From the NCBI GenBank assembly GCA_029964075.1, contig CM057134.1, forward strand, positions 18,640,905 through 18,704,904: a DNA stretch of 64,000 nucleotides, read 5' to 3'. Below, piece by piece: positions 1 to 13,700 of the stretch. This DNA comes from Patiria pectinifera. Lineage: Eukaryota; Echinodermata; Asteroidea; Valvatida; Asterinidae. The notes below the pieces were generated by a model. It worked only from the letters and a program-made list of their open reading frames with translations, was not told the origin of the DNA and did no database searches. Each line of letters starts with the position of its first letter. Position 1 is the first letter of the stretch. The position numbers were made by a program, and so were the translations under genes.

Positions 1-1745
1 TATGTGGCTGGTAACCTACATGTGTTCTGCAAGGCAAATACCTTCTGTCAGCATGCCCATGATATTAGCCGCAGGGTTCAATCATTTGTTGGCCTTAACA
101 ATATTAACATAATTCACAATTTTAATGAAGGTATTACTTGGAAAAAAATCACATTGATTTCATGTTGTAGCTCTATTCTACTGTACATGTATAAGTAAAT
201 GTGAATGATGACATACTCTCATTTAAAAAAAAAAATGACCTTAATATATCTCAATATTTTTATCCAATTTTCTTTAAATTAAAGTAATTCTTTGAACGTT
301 ATGAAATATGAAGCAATTTCTTAGTCAGATAATTGTTGAAGTATGGCTTTGAATATTCACATTTTAATTACAGGCATATTTCAAAGTCATCCAGGAATTT
401 TCTCATGATGTGGTTGAGTTTTCTCATGATGTGGTTGAGTGTATCACTATGACTGCTGCGCATACGGCACAGAAAAGTTGTTTATAAAATAAAAAAATGT
501 AATACTTGAAGCGTGCAGCTACATGTAGTGAAGTGTTTGTTAAATTGCTAAATTGACTTTAATACCCTACTAATGCACAGAAATAGGTTTGAAAGACTGC
601 TTGTCAGAAGGCATCGGCGGTGACTTCATAACGATTTTCTTCAGAGAAAGAGATTCTTCAAGCATGGAAGGTATAGGACAGGCCTGGCTAAATAAATTGT
701 CTGTACTTCTGGCGAACGCCTCCCAATGTCAACTAAGTGTTCCAAATTGTTGCGTGTAAACAGTTAATGTTTATGTCGTGGTGCTCCCTGCATATTTGAC
801 AATAGCCCTACCCACTGTGTGTGACATACGGGCATCAACCCCAACTCCATGGGTTTCGAGCGTGTTCCTTCACTAACCGCGGGCCATGTAGAATACGAAA
901 ACGACGTCAATTACTATTCACTCTGCGTGTTTTTCAAATGCTGCACGCACTATATGCGTTTGCATTATATCCTGCACATCACGCACATACATTTTTTTTT
1001 CAAGACTGCGCTACGCCTCTACAATATGGAAAGTCTGGAAAGCTCATTTTGCGAGAAAAATATCTGTATTTTGTGCTGTAAAAGGGGTACACACAGAGGT
1101 ACGCATATTATACATTCTAGCAATGCGACGTCGAAATCTAATTGCTGAAAGGACTCATATTACAAATTAAAATACATCATAATTGAAAGCACTATCACGC
1201 GTTAAACACATCGACCGCAGTCCTAATTTAAAGCTCCAAAACAATGGGATACTTAAATCACAAAATACCAGGGGTTAAGATCGCGCAAGGCATGGTGGGA
1301 ACCAACATGGCACAGCAAGATTGTACCCATGGGAACGAGGTTGTACGCATGTACACACAGTCGTGTTTTACTATACTCTCGAGGACAAGGCTTTGTTTCT
1401 CCTTTTGCCCCTACAATATAACTGTCTCCCATAGACTAAGCATACACACGATCGAGGACCGTTTTCAACAAAAGATAAACGCTTGAGGACAACAAACAAT
1501 CTGTTGTTCTCCGTTTGTCTCTCTGTCCTCGGGTGTAATACATGTGCATGCATGTCGGACATTAATCACGGCTGTGATTGGTCGAACCACCACTGGGCAG
1601 GGCTAAATGGATCAGTGCACTGAGCAGTGGACACGTACATATCGTTAGGTGCAACGTCAGCTTTTTCCACAGACGAGAACTAAGATGTGCCGTAAAGATA
1701 CCTTGGATTTGTTTGCGTAAGCAAGAAGCAGAGATGACAGGTGCT
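1..1745. other. 3' flank of WRAP73, no gene seen
   Basis: AT-rich sequence downstream of the WRAP73 stop codon. I find no exon with splice signals here and the open frames are short. Positions 394-440 hold a short direct repeat of the phrase TTTTCTCATGATGTGGTTGA. A dispersed repeat sits at 1371-1542 (separate entry). No clear AATAAA signal for WRAP73 was identified. Confidence 0.6.
1371..1542. mobile_element. Short dispersed element, GAGGACA family, copy 1
   Basis: About 170 bp with imperfect inverted ends: a left end reading TATACTCTCGAGGACA and a right end reading TGTCCTCGGGTGTAATA. Internal landmarks are CCCATAGACTAAGCA and CGATCGAGGAC. The same unit recurs at 29249-29421 (inverted) and 55924-56097, so it is a dispersed MITE-like family rather than unique sequence. 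No transposase is present. Confidence 0.6.
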
Positions 1746-4700
1746 TTAAGGTGAGTCCTCAGACAGGAAGCAGACGCACATCTGATCTTTGCTCATCAGC
1801 AGGATTGCGTTGCCATCCGGATGCCACTGTAACCAGTTCACTTGGAAGCTCGCTTTGCAATCGGAAGAAACAGGAAAGAAAGCTTGCATTAATTATATCA
1901 CTGCCAGTTGAAACGGAGTACATCAGGTGACAAATAATTAAAGATAACCATTTGGGAGGCTAATCATCCTTTAGGCCAAAACAAAAGGTCTCCGGATTCT
2001 GGTATGGAGCTTGCCCCGAAAGTGGTGCAGCCACGCGGCTTTTTTTTTTTACTATTTTTTTCTTCAAATGTCGGGTGATGACTACAAATAATGCTGCCCG
2101 ACTGAATTAAGTGCAAAATGTATGGGAGCCCAGAGAGGCCACATAAAGCTTATACTCGATCGTAACCCCATCTAAAAACACGCTAAAATTGTGCAGCAGC
2201 AGGATTCCAGTCAAACCAGTGAGTTTGGCAGTTTTGAGACATCATCTTACAAGCCTTACATTGAGAAAATAACTTTTTAATTTTGCTGGCGCGCATGGCT
2301 ACGGCGACACGTGCGCATACCAGAAACCGGAACCTTTTTTTTGGCCTTAATACTCGCAGCTGAGATGTTGAATTGTGAAGGAGGTGCTGATTTGGCAATT
2401 AATTAAGCAAAACAGCAGGTGCCTGTTATCAAGTCTTCGGTAATCCGTTGTATGACAAAAACACACATACTGAAATTTGTATCCTTGTGGAGACATTTCT
2501 TTGTTCTCGTGTAGTAAAGTTTTCGAGTTTGAAAGTGAAGTTTCAAAATGCTCTTATTTTATCCAGAATTAATTTCCTTGGCTGAAATTTGGACATAATA
2601 TCCCTTTTCTAAAACTCATCCATTTGTAAATCTTGGAAATTCCTAGTTTTTGAGTAAAATCCATATATCTATTTCGTGAAAACCTTATGGAGACGTATTC
2701 ATCTATAGAAATTGCCCTGTGGAGACGTATACAATCTTTTGTTCCCTATTGTGCGCACGTCTCCACAGGGTACCAGTGTATCAGATCAGGGCAGCCAATT
2801 GACTAATCAACACATTCACACACTGTGCTGTCATACGCACCTTCCGCAGGTACTTCCACAGAGACGCAGCCAGCAGGGGACCACATATACAGCTTGTTGT
2901 TACCAGTGCACACGGCTAATCTTGCTCTGATGGGATCCCACTGCATACCTGCATGAAACAGTCATCAAGATCATTAAAAATTTGAACGAATTCAAGAAAC
3001 ATTTACAATACATGTTTCTTTCTACACACTGGTCATTGAAATGTCATAAAAAGAGATCCGTGTGTAGGGAGACACAAACTCTAAAGCTTGGGCGGCAGAA
3101 GGACTAAAGATACAGTGTAGGTACAACATTTTGATGAGGAAAACAATAAACAATGTTGTTTAAACCAACAAATAAATATGGTATCCAAATATGACATGAA
3201 ATCTGACACTGAAATATGCCATCGAATAGGCATGCAACTTTTCCTCAGATACGGCTGATTTCCTCGTTTTTTTTAACTTCTCATGAATGCCATTATTGAA
3301 AAACACTGTACAAAGTCTTGGGTGGTTTGGAATTTCCTCATTTTTTCTAAACTTCCAGTTGCATGCCTGATCAAATATGCCATCCAAATATGAGATCCAG
3401 ATATGACATCCAAATAGGACACCCAAATATGACATCAAAAATGACATCCAAATATGACATCAAATGGACACGTTGATGGTCAAAGTACAGACAGACAACC
3501 CAAAGGTTTGAGCACTAGCCAAATAGATACATGATAAGTGAGAAGACAAAGACAGCCAAAACAGAAATGATTACAGTAGAATAATGAGCACAAGAAGAAC
3601 GACTTTGCAACATATTGGGAGAAAAAAATTATACAAGCTCAACCAAAGAGAGAAAAATTATTGGTGGAGGTCAAATATAACAAGGCTTGATGTAACTTAA
3701 CTTTATCACTAACACATCACACATGAACAGTTTCGAAGTAACAAAATGAACACTAAATTGACATCTGAGCCATCACTATTTTTTTAATGGAATCCAACTT
3801 ACATTTGATAGCATTGACTTGTAACAACAGCACAGACTGACACAGCTTCTGCACGTCCCATATCCACAGTGCATTCGGCATGTTATCTGAAAACCAAAAC
3901 AAATATCGATATTTATAGAGTTACACCTGAAATACTTACTGTCTCACATATTTCATTCACATATATTGAAGGTAAAATTTGTCACCTGAAACCACAAATA
4001 ATGAGTTTAAAGTCGGAACTTTACATTTTGCAGCATAGTGAGGCAAAGCCAAAATTTGAAGGAGTGGTCGATTGTTTTCAGGTGAACCTCAACATAGCTG
4101 CCAACGAGTACGATTTTTTCGTAATTATTACGAATTGTTTGTTAAATTACGAAAATACGATTTGCCACTAAAACATTACGAATTTTCCATTTTCTACCTA
4201 ACGAAAAAAAAATACTTGTAAAGTATCGTTTTTGACCGAAAACTTCTGGCGAAATGTCGCGATAATGGATGGACTGGTGACAAGTCTAATAAGAATGCAG
4301 TCAAGCACCTGATAGACATCAATGCAGTGTGCGCAGTGGAGTACTTGAGGACCAGACTAAAAATATTTTTCAATGGTGTGTCATTTGTGTGCATCTCGTG
4401 GATGTGTGGTTGTGTGTACTGTATGTGAGTACTTTTCAGTGACGATCGTGAGCACATTTGGTCGCTTATTGCCGGGATGAGACCCATCAGTGCGAGAGTT
4501 TAATCATGGCATTTAATAAGAGTATGGTTGGAATAATTGGTAATAGAGTTTGATTTTGTCACAACGGACAGAAATGATAAATCAGCATGCGTTTGCAAGG
4601 TATGATGGCGGGATATTTCTATTGCATACGGTGGCCCTAAATCATTGTGTGTAAAAACATTGATACACACTCGAAACTCCACATCGATAAGCATGCATCT

Positions 4701-7700
4701 CAAAAAAAAATATGCGCACATGTTATTGTTGTTATTATTTATTTGACTTCAACAAACAAATACAGACATTAAAACAAAGTTAATTTAAAAAAATATATAT
4801 ATAATTTTTTTTAATTATCTTTTGGCCTACAGTGCATTATTATTCACAACAAGAAGGGTATGCACATGTATGTGTACATGTATACCATGTACCTGTACTC
4901 GATGTTGGTAAAGCTTTTGATAAAACGAGCAGTTGAAAGCGGGTTGATTACTAATTGGGATTTTGAAAAGTTGGCAGCTATGCCTCAATCTGTAAGTCCT
5001 GTTTTACCTTTCTCCATTTCTTTGTGCTGTCAAACATCTTTAAAACCTATTTCATCCCGTTTTATTATATGTTGATGTTCATTCACTGTAACACAACTGC
5101 AGGATTTTTAAATGCCATTTTCTCAAGAATCAGTTTTACAACTTCAAGTAAGTTGGTGGTCTATATTTCTGTTACTGAACTCAGTACCCCTTAATGTTGT
5201 ATACCATTGGAAAGCTCTTGTTCTGCAGAATCCAGATATATGAATATCTCAATTCTTAAAAAGTCTGACTTTAAGCTCATTTTGTGATGACAGGTAACAT
5301 TTGGCCAAGCTGTAATAAATACAAAAAATGATCAATGCTGTTTTTCTAAAATCCGGTTCTTGAGGTCATTTTTGTCCCTTCAGTATCATGTTCTTGTGCT
5401 CGGACAAAAGTAATAATTTAGACAATGGACCACTTACTGAGATGTGCACTGTTGAAAGCACCTTGTACTACTGAAGATTTAGCTAGACAACACCATCACA
5501 GAACAGCTTTGCGCTCAACATTGGTCAAGTACAATTTGAGCACACGATAGATAGATAGATAGATAGACATGGCATTATAGCTACACCTGGCAGCAACACA
5601 CTAGTCTATGAGAAGTGGATTCAGCCGCTTTCATAGGTGCATGTGTGAATGCCAGCTGTAGCCACGTAATTCAAATGCAGCCTAAAAAAAAATGTAGTTA
5701 TAATACAAAAAAGTGCCTGACCACTTCCATTTTTGTTCAGACAAATACGGTAAAAGGTTGCAATGTCGGATGTCAGAAAAGAAAATTCACGCTCTGTGGA
5801 CCCGAGGCTTCATCTATAGAATATCCCCTTGCACAGCAAGGGTCTATGATATGCGAGCAAAATCGGCGATAAATTATGCAAAACAACTGCATCTTGACCT
5901 CCAGATTCTGACCATTCAGCAGGCGTATTGTTGTATTACAAATAAATGGTAGCCAAATTGACCAATCAACAGCTTAGTCCACATTTGTGATCAAAATGAC
6001 GTCACAATTTCTAAAGTCAACTCTGAAACGCTGGCGCGCGGGGTCGCATAAAATGTGCATAGCTCATATCAGACGTTGGTTACGGAGAGGGCTCTATTGG
6101 ACAACGGGTGATACTCAGACTACCCGAATCCTTGCCACCTACCATTTTTGGAGGCCATGTATCGGTTGTCTGGACTGAACGACAGCTGGCTGATTCCAAC
6201 CTTGGGATTGGCTTTGTCTGGGTCTGGCTTGACCACCGGGATCTGAATGGATCCCTCCGTAAGAACTTCATCTGTACAACAGATCAGAACAATGACGGTA
6301 CATTTTAAAAAACGTAAATCTGAGTCCAATTGCTGACAAAAAGCCTTAATCAAGTACTTGAAAGAACACAAATTTCTTTTAATCCCAAAACTCTCAAGAA
6401 GATTATGAACTCAATAGAATTGTTGCAGTGATAGAAGACAAAATGTACAAGTGTGGATTTTGATTCCCCCATCCTCTGTTAGGGTTAAATCACCATTATT
6501 CTGTAAAGCGCAAGGGGTGTATGTATATGTCTTCACAAATTGATCGTGCACCTGGCAGGCAACTTGCCTGCGAAGGTGCCCTCCCTGCAAAGCGGATGAG
6601 GCAAAGCCTTGTCGTGTAAGCGGTGAAAGTGGTTTGAAACAAGAAATGGCAAAAGGCAACTTACATTTACTCTGGACGCTGAACATGCTGGCATCTGGCC
6701 TCCAGTTGGTCTGGTTACTGACTCCCCGGCCGCCTTCTCTGACTAACTGTGGTCTCTTCTCGACCTCTTTGTAAAGTACCTGAGAATAAAGTAATTAGGG
6801 TAGAATGCGAAATTAAACTGGGGGCAACACTACGTTTAACTCGAGGTTTTACTGGGTACCTCGGTTGTTGAACCTCTAGTTACCGCTTCGTAAATAATTC
6901 ATTCTTCCCTTACAAATGCCATATTCAATAACATGTGAACAAATACAGTACCCGGAAATGATGTATTTAATGATTTGTATTTACAAAGCACATTGGTGCT
7001 CAAGGTGCTACATCCTTATTACCCTGCTCATTTGGGCCTTTGAAACATTCCAAATACCATTTCAGCTCCCTGCTGGGGAGTATACAGCTCCATGCTGCCA
7101 TTTCAGCACAAAGCAGCTAAAATCAACCACAATAACCATCTCTGCCCTTACAGGTACCCATTTACTCCTGGGTGGAGAGAAGCAATGAGTGACAAAGTGC
7201 CTTGCCCAAGGACACGCACACCATAACCTCAGGCTGGACTTGAACCCACAACCTGCAGAATTACCCACAGACCATAAATTCAATGCTCCAGACCACAAGG
7301 CCATGGCACTCCACATCTAAACTTCCCAGATAATCCCAAATCTGTCAGGTTTTGAAGGGTTTTGCAGTGCTCAGGTAGGAAAACGCCTAGCCACAATTAT
7401 TAAACATGGACCTCTATGCCCCTTGAAAGAAATAAGAAGAGGAAGAATGTGCCGTAAGGTTTGTGCACAGTGGTGGACTCTGGAGGGTTAAATGGCCAGA
7501 TGGTAGAGCAGAAATGTGATAGCCTAATAAACTCAGTTTTGGTCAATTTTATTTCCTTCTACTTACAACTGAGCCACTGTCTAGGTTAGATGGATGAGCA
7601 TGCTCCACTACCGTCTTCCACGTCACATGGTTCAATACTCGAACCTGTTAAGAAAGAACGCGCACTAATTAAAAAGAGTAACAGACTAATCTTTGAAAAA

Positions 7701-10700
7701 TTACTGCCAAACTTACGTACGAGCTGACAAATCTGGCAGATTGTTTTCAGGAGTAACTTTACCGCCTATTGAAAAAGAGGGTCTCCTAGCTTCACTTAAA
7801 TAATACTTGTGCCTTGAAATGGAAAAATACATTACGGTGTACAACAGGAAGTAAGACAACACTATCCAGTGGTCATATGCTTGTCTACAAAGATTAAGCT
7901 GTGCATGTCTTAAGTAAAAGCTTTCACAGGCGAAACTGCAGATGGCTCATTAACCCTCCCTCTCTGGCTGGCAATTTCAACAAGGCCAGCCCAGCAGTCA
8001 AAATAAATCAAGTGACTGTTTTTAACAGTTGAGTGCTCCCTGCCTTCATAAAGCAGGATTGAATGGCTGTGATTGCTATGCTTTGACTGTAGGAAATTGA
8101 TAAGCCAGCTGTGCCTACCAGTCACCTGCTTTTGTCTGTTGATGGAATTTGACTGTCACAGTGCCTACAAGAAACATGATCTGACTGTTGGTGACTAGTC
8201 TGTGTAAAAGGCATGGAAGGGGAACAGGATTGAATTTTTCACTGTCTGTGACTGATCAAACAAAAGGAGGTTTAAATCAGTTATGGTTTCTCGGAGAGCA
8301 TCCTCCTAATGGATAACTGTGGTAATTCTAGAGCTAAAACACGCCGGCCAACATTGCAGGAGGCGTGCTTTTATAACAAACAAGGCCAACCCAGGCGCAT
8401 CCCGGCTCCCTTGGGGAGCTCTGGATAACTTGGCCAATCACACGGTCCTAGCACCGGCGATGAACCCTTCTCCTCACAGTGGCCTAAAGTCTGTCAAGCG
8501 TTTGAGGAATCTTTGCTTTCATTAAACAGAAATAAACAACACTATTAATACTTTTGAGACTTGGCTCTCACCTTTTGATCAAAACTTCCGATGGCAAGGA
8601 ACTGGCTTGTCGGGGACCAGGCGATGGATTTTATACCCAAGGCATAGTCATATGCCTTGAAGGTGGCCAGGCAGCGGCCGTCTACGGAGTAAAGCAGCAC
8701 CTTGTACTGTCGAGAAAAATCAAACTTCCCTTGAGAAAACATGTCGATTAAAATGATGTTTTATTTGGAAGGCTTCTGCGTGCTTTTGTAAATATGTGGT
8801 ACCGCATTTGAGGAATAAAGAAAGGATGATTATCTACACTTTAAAATGTACCTCCTCAAGGAAATAAGGACACTATCATTATTGTTCTCGATTGGCAAAG
8901 TTTCTTTTTCAAAGACACAATATCTGAAATCTCTTGGCTGAATTACAGCCACTAGGGCCATTTCATAAATTTAGGGCTCAAAGTGTGACCTTTTTTCTGT
9001 CCCTGTTACTACCATTCAAGTATCATTAAGAATGACTTCAACCAATTTTTTATTTGTTTGGTAGGGAGTTTGCTATCATAACCACATTGAGAGGACGACT
9101 ACGTTAAGGAGTACATCCAGAATTATAAAATATTAGATGGACAGGAAAAAAAGTGGACCCCAAAATTTTAGAATGACCCACTAACATGAGAAACTCTGCC
9201 ACTGCAACCGAATCCGACAACACAACCACTGGATTGCAAATGTAAGTGCATCACTGTTCCTAACTGTCAGACATATCTGATATAGTGTACCTGCAGTAGT
9301 AAGGGAGGGGCATTTCTTACCTCAAGCAGGGAGTCCCAGACACAGAGCACTCTGCCGTCGGGGGACCACTCCAGGCCAGCCATGTCTCTGGTGTCCGTCT
9401 CAAAATGCTGAAAATAACAGGTAAGGTTCATCAACTTGGACTGAACAGTGCCACCTAGAGTTTGATGATGTCCACTCATTCACATCCCCTTCACAACATC
9501 TTGATTCTGGAACGGCTAGCAGCCCCTCCATCTTGATAAGAAGTTGCTGCCTAGACTTACTATTTCTCTATGGAACCTAACGTCAAACACCACTGAAGAT
9601 GTCAGCAGAGGCCAACAGCAGATTGTGGGTTCGAGTCCCACCTGAGTGTACTTGTGATGTTTTGCTTACTAACTCAACAAAAACACTGATTAAGCACGTT
9701 AAGCACTTTGACATTAACCCAAACTGCCCTGAATCCTTCAAAATCCTCTTAGCCAAAGTGGAGGAATTTGGAGGATTGAGATGACATTGCAAAAGTGCGT
9801 TACTGATTTTGTTGGATGCACTTTGTCAAGGTCTTGGGCCGGAACTTTGTTTTTGCTCAGCCATGCATTAATATAGGACTGGATTATGCTTGAAATCCTC
9901 CGTACTGTTCCAGGATGTCACTGGCCAACACGGACCATATTCAAGAAACAATGGAGGAATTTGCAGGACTGAGGCTTTAAGCTATTTTTCCACGAGGCCA
10001 ATTGGAGGATTCTGCAGGATTGAGGCTACATCCTAGCAAAAAGGCCTAGGGAGTGGCAAAAAAGCACTATTAAACAGGTTTCAGAACTAGAAATTTTTGA
10101 CATACGGAAGAGGCTCACCTTTACTAACTGCCAAGTGTTGCAGGCAAAAACGCTGATGAAATCCTTGCAGTCTCGTCTCTCTGCCAGCGCTAGGTATTTG
10201 CCATCACGACTAAAATGCAAGGCTTTATGGGAAAATCAACAACACACGCCTGGTCAATAATGCCAAGATTGCTTGTAAATGTGGTCGCAGCACTATTTAA
10301 AACAAAAATGTGTGGCAATTTAAATCATGCTTAATGCAACAACTTTGGTCTAAAAAAGCTAGGATGCCAGGAGTGCGGTATCAATCAAAAATAATGAAAC
10401 AAAATGCAAGAGGCGAGTGATTATGTTGCATTGTGCAGTGAACAAGGTTGCCCTGTTGAATGCAACCAAATGTAACAGTGGATTCTGATGCATCAGCCTT
10501 GGCACTATGAGCAGTTACCCTGCGAAATGCAACAAAATCCAACACAGCTGAAATAAGAACCATGCCAATTGCAACAAAATGCAATATTGAATTATGTTGA
10601 ATAAGCTTTGACACTATGAGCAGATACCCTGCTTAATGCAACAAAATCAAACACAGCTGAAATATGAGCCATGCTAATTGCAACAAAATGCAATAGTGGA

Positions 10701-13700
10701 TTCTTTTGTATTAGCCTTGGCATAATGAGCAGTGACCATGCTAAATGCAACAAAATCCAACACTGCTGAAATAACAACCATGCTAATTACAACAAGATGC
10801 AATAGTGGATTCTGTTGTATCAGACTTGGCACTATGTGCAGTTACCCTACTAAATGCAACAAAATCAAACACAGCTGAAATATGAGCCATGCTAATTGCA
10901 ACAAAATGCAATGGTGGATTCTGTTATATCAACCTTGGCACTACTTGTATTCACAGTTACCCTGATAAATGCAATGTGATGCAAGTAGCATGCATCACAT
11001 TGAACGCAACGGTATGCAACGCTAAATGCAACAGTATGCAGCAAATTTTAACCTCTGTTGTTTTATGTTGCTTTTGGCATGGTTAGGATTAATGGGACTT
11101 GATGCCAGTGTTAAATTGGTTTCCTACAAAGTGGTGGGTTTGGAGGAATAACGAAAGTTCCTGAGCAAAAATGACTTCAGGGTTAAACTTTGGTGACAAT
11201 TAATTCCTCAACACTTACGCTGTTTAGCTTCTTTCGGGTACTTGATGTAGGACACCGATTTGGTCACCAGCGACCAGACAGTAATCCTGAGGTGGAATTC
11301 AGCAGTAGTTAGTATGTGCCTTCCATCCGGGCTCCAGCGTACGGCGATGAGGCCGGCCGACCCCTCGTCAATCTTGCAGGTCCACTCCGGCTGTTCCAAC
11401 GACCAGACCTGCACGATGCCTCGCTTGAACATGCCGCACAGGATGAAAGCAGAGTCTGATGACCACTGCAACGATAGTCATATTAGTGAATTAAACCGAC
11501 CATAAATTACCATATGCAAGTCGTACTTACAATCATAATGTGGTGCTTATATAGCGCCTCATAACAAAGGTCTGAAAGCGCTTCACAATTATTACCCCTG
11601 TTCATTGGGCCACGAGACCAGTTTTTGCAGCAGCTCGAGATCGGCGCATTCTGGTCTCTACCTTCACATGTATACCCATTTATACTCCTGGGTGGACAGA
11701 GGCGATTGTAGTAAAGGATCTTGTCCAAGAACACAAGCACCATGTTCCCCGTCGGGGTTCGAACCCATTTAATACGCAAGTCGAACACCGTAACCATTGG
11801 ACAACAGCGCTCCACTTTTAAATTATTGAGTTCAGCAGTGTGCCGTTCAACTTTTCTTGTGTCCATTCCTGTTTTCTTATTCAAAGCTACATTCTGTAAC
11901 TGACGCAAAGTTAATGGCCACTGATGCTTGTTGACACAACTGACCTATCGCCGTTTGCGAGTTAGCCGCGCCCCTCAGACAATCCTATGGAGTTTTTGTA
12001 CACTAATTTTTGTTTGTCTCAGCTTTAGCGTGTTCCACATCCATTTGTATATCATGTTATTGAACAATATTTCACAAGCTGCGTTGACGCGATTCTAACG
12101 AGGTCAATTAGTAATGACCATTTGCTGGGCATCTACACGTACCTCAATGTGCTGGACAGCATCCAGACAGGTGTACAGCTGTAGGATCTGAAGAGACTGG
12201 ACATCTCGTACGATCAGCCTGTACTGCAAGGTGTTCGCCTGTAACAACGGAAAAGAAGCTCCTTGAGGATATTTCAAACAAATTGCATTACAGCAAGATA
12301 AAATTTGTCAAAATAGGCCTAATTAAGATTTACTGAAGAATCGTTTCTTTTCGGGCATGAAAATTTTATCTTTAACCCTACTATGCAAATATACATTCTG
12401 TGTCAACTTGTCATTGCAGTCAAAATCAATCAAGTGACTGCTTACAACCCATAAGAATTCTCAGCCCACATAAAGCAGGATTGACTGGCCTTAATGGACT
12501 GCTAAGTAACTTGATACAGTTATGCTTTGACTCCCGGAAAGTGATATAACAGCTGTGACCACAACCTGCCTGCTTTGTCCGTTGAAACGTGTACGCATAA
12601 TTATGATCGAGAGATGATTTTCGGTTCGCTCGGAGCGCGCCGCGGGGGGTACGGTACAAGCGAAATGATAGTATGTGCATGCGTACAGGTTGGCTCAGTG
12701 CGGAAAGGGCATATTTTTCATCGTTTTGGCCTAAAAACCGACAGAATCCACCTATGTTAGTTCCGCGCATGATACGTGAGTATGTCAAGAGATAAAGTAC
12801 GGAGTATAGGGGCAAACTGTGCAGCGGTTCTGTGTGAAATGTCTGCATTTTGATGGACGTTTTTGCACTTTATTAGTGTTTTGTGCTGCAGACAATTTTG
12901 CGGGCTTCTACATCTATGAGGCTCCGCTCACGCGGAGCCTCATAGTTCTAGGAGTAGACAGCGCGGTGACAACATGCAACCCGAAAATAAAGATGGTGAA
13001 ACACCGCGCAATGAACCATGAGCACGCATGGCACACGGAATCACAAGGCACAAACCACGCAGGAAAATCGTGATTTCTACCAAAAAAAACTATTCAAAAT
13101 TGCAAAATGGGTGACATTAGAATTGAGAAAAGTCTGCTTTTGATTGTAAAGGTGATTTTTGAGCAATAAAAATCATTTTTGACCCTAATTCAATCAAAAC
13201 TAAACAGGGGCCCTACACTTTACGATCGTCATAGTTCTAGGGGTATAAATTGGCCACCTTTATTTATGGGGTAGTCCGAGTAACGTGGACATTCGGACAT
13301 GGTCTGGCGTAGCCCCATAAATGTGGCCAAGTTACTGGACTACCTCCGTAAACATAGGCCACACATCCACCATGTACAAAAACATGTCGAACTAAATTTT
13401 CAAATTTTGATTTTCACATTAAGGCTTAATTTGTAGTTTTTTTGCTTAAGAAGCATACTCACCCTCTTTATAGGCTAATCAGAAAGTGCTGCCTTTTCCG
13501 GATGTCTAATTTTCATGAAATTTCATGTTGAAATTTTAATACACAAACGTGTGCAAACGAATCTGGAAATTTCACGAAAAATTGTCTTGAGACTTGACTC
13601 TCCATTAGGTGAAGTGGCAATGTGGGGCGAAGGGGCGAAGGGGTGAAATGGCAATGCGGGGCGGGGCGTAAGTTTCAGTGCAGGGTGCCATTGCCACTGC

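Noticed and set aside
7866-8470. Genuine 18S rRNA gene
   Set aside because: Only the first ~290 nt are present, diverged, interrupted, and bounded by a target-site duplication.
10385-11080. CRISPR-like array
   Set aside because: Units are contiguous ~115-bp tandem copies without unique spacers, in an animal intron.
11507-11908. 133-residue minus-strand open frame
   Set aside because: Covers a SINE copy; the sequence translates SINE landmarks and not a protein family.
12426-12848. 140-residue minus-strand open frame
   Set aside because: Lies in a WRAP73 intron over a dispersed repeat; no domain resemblance or splice context.
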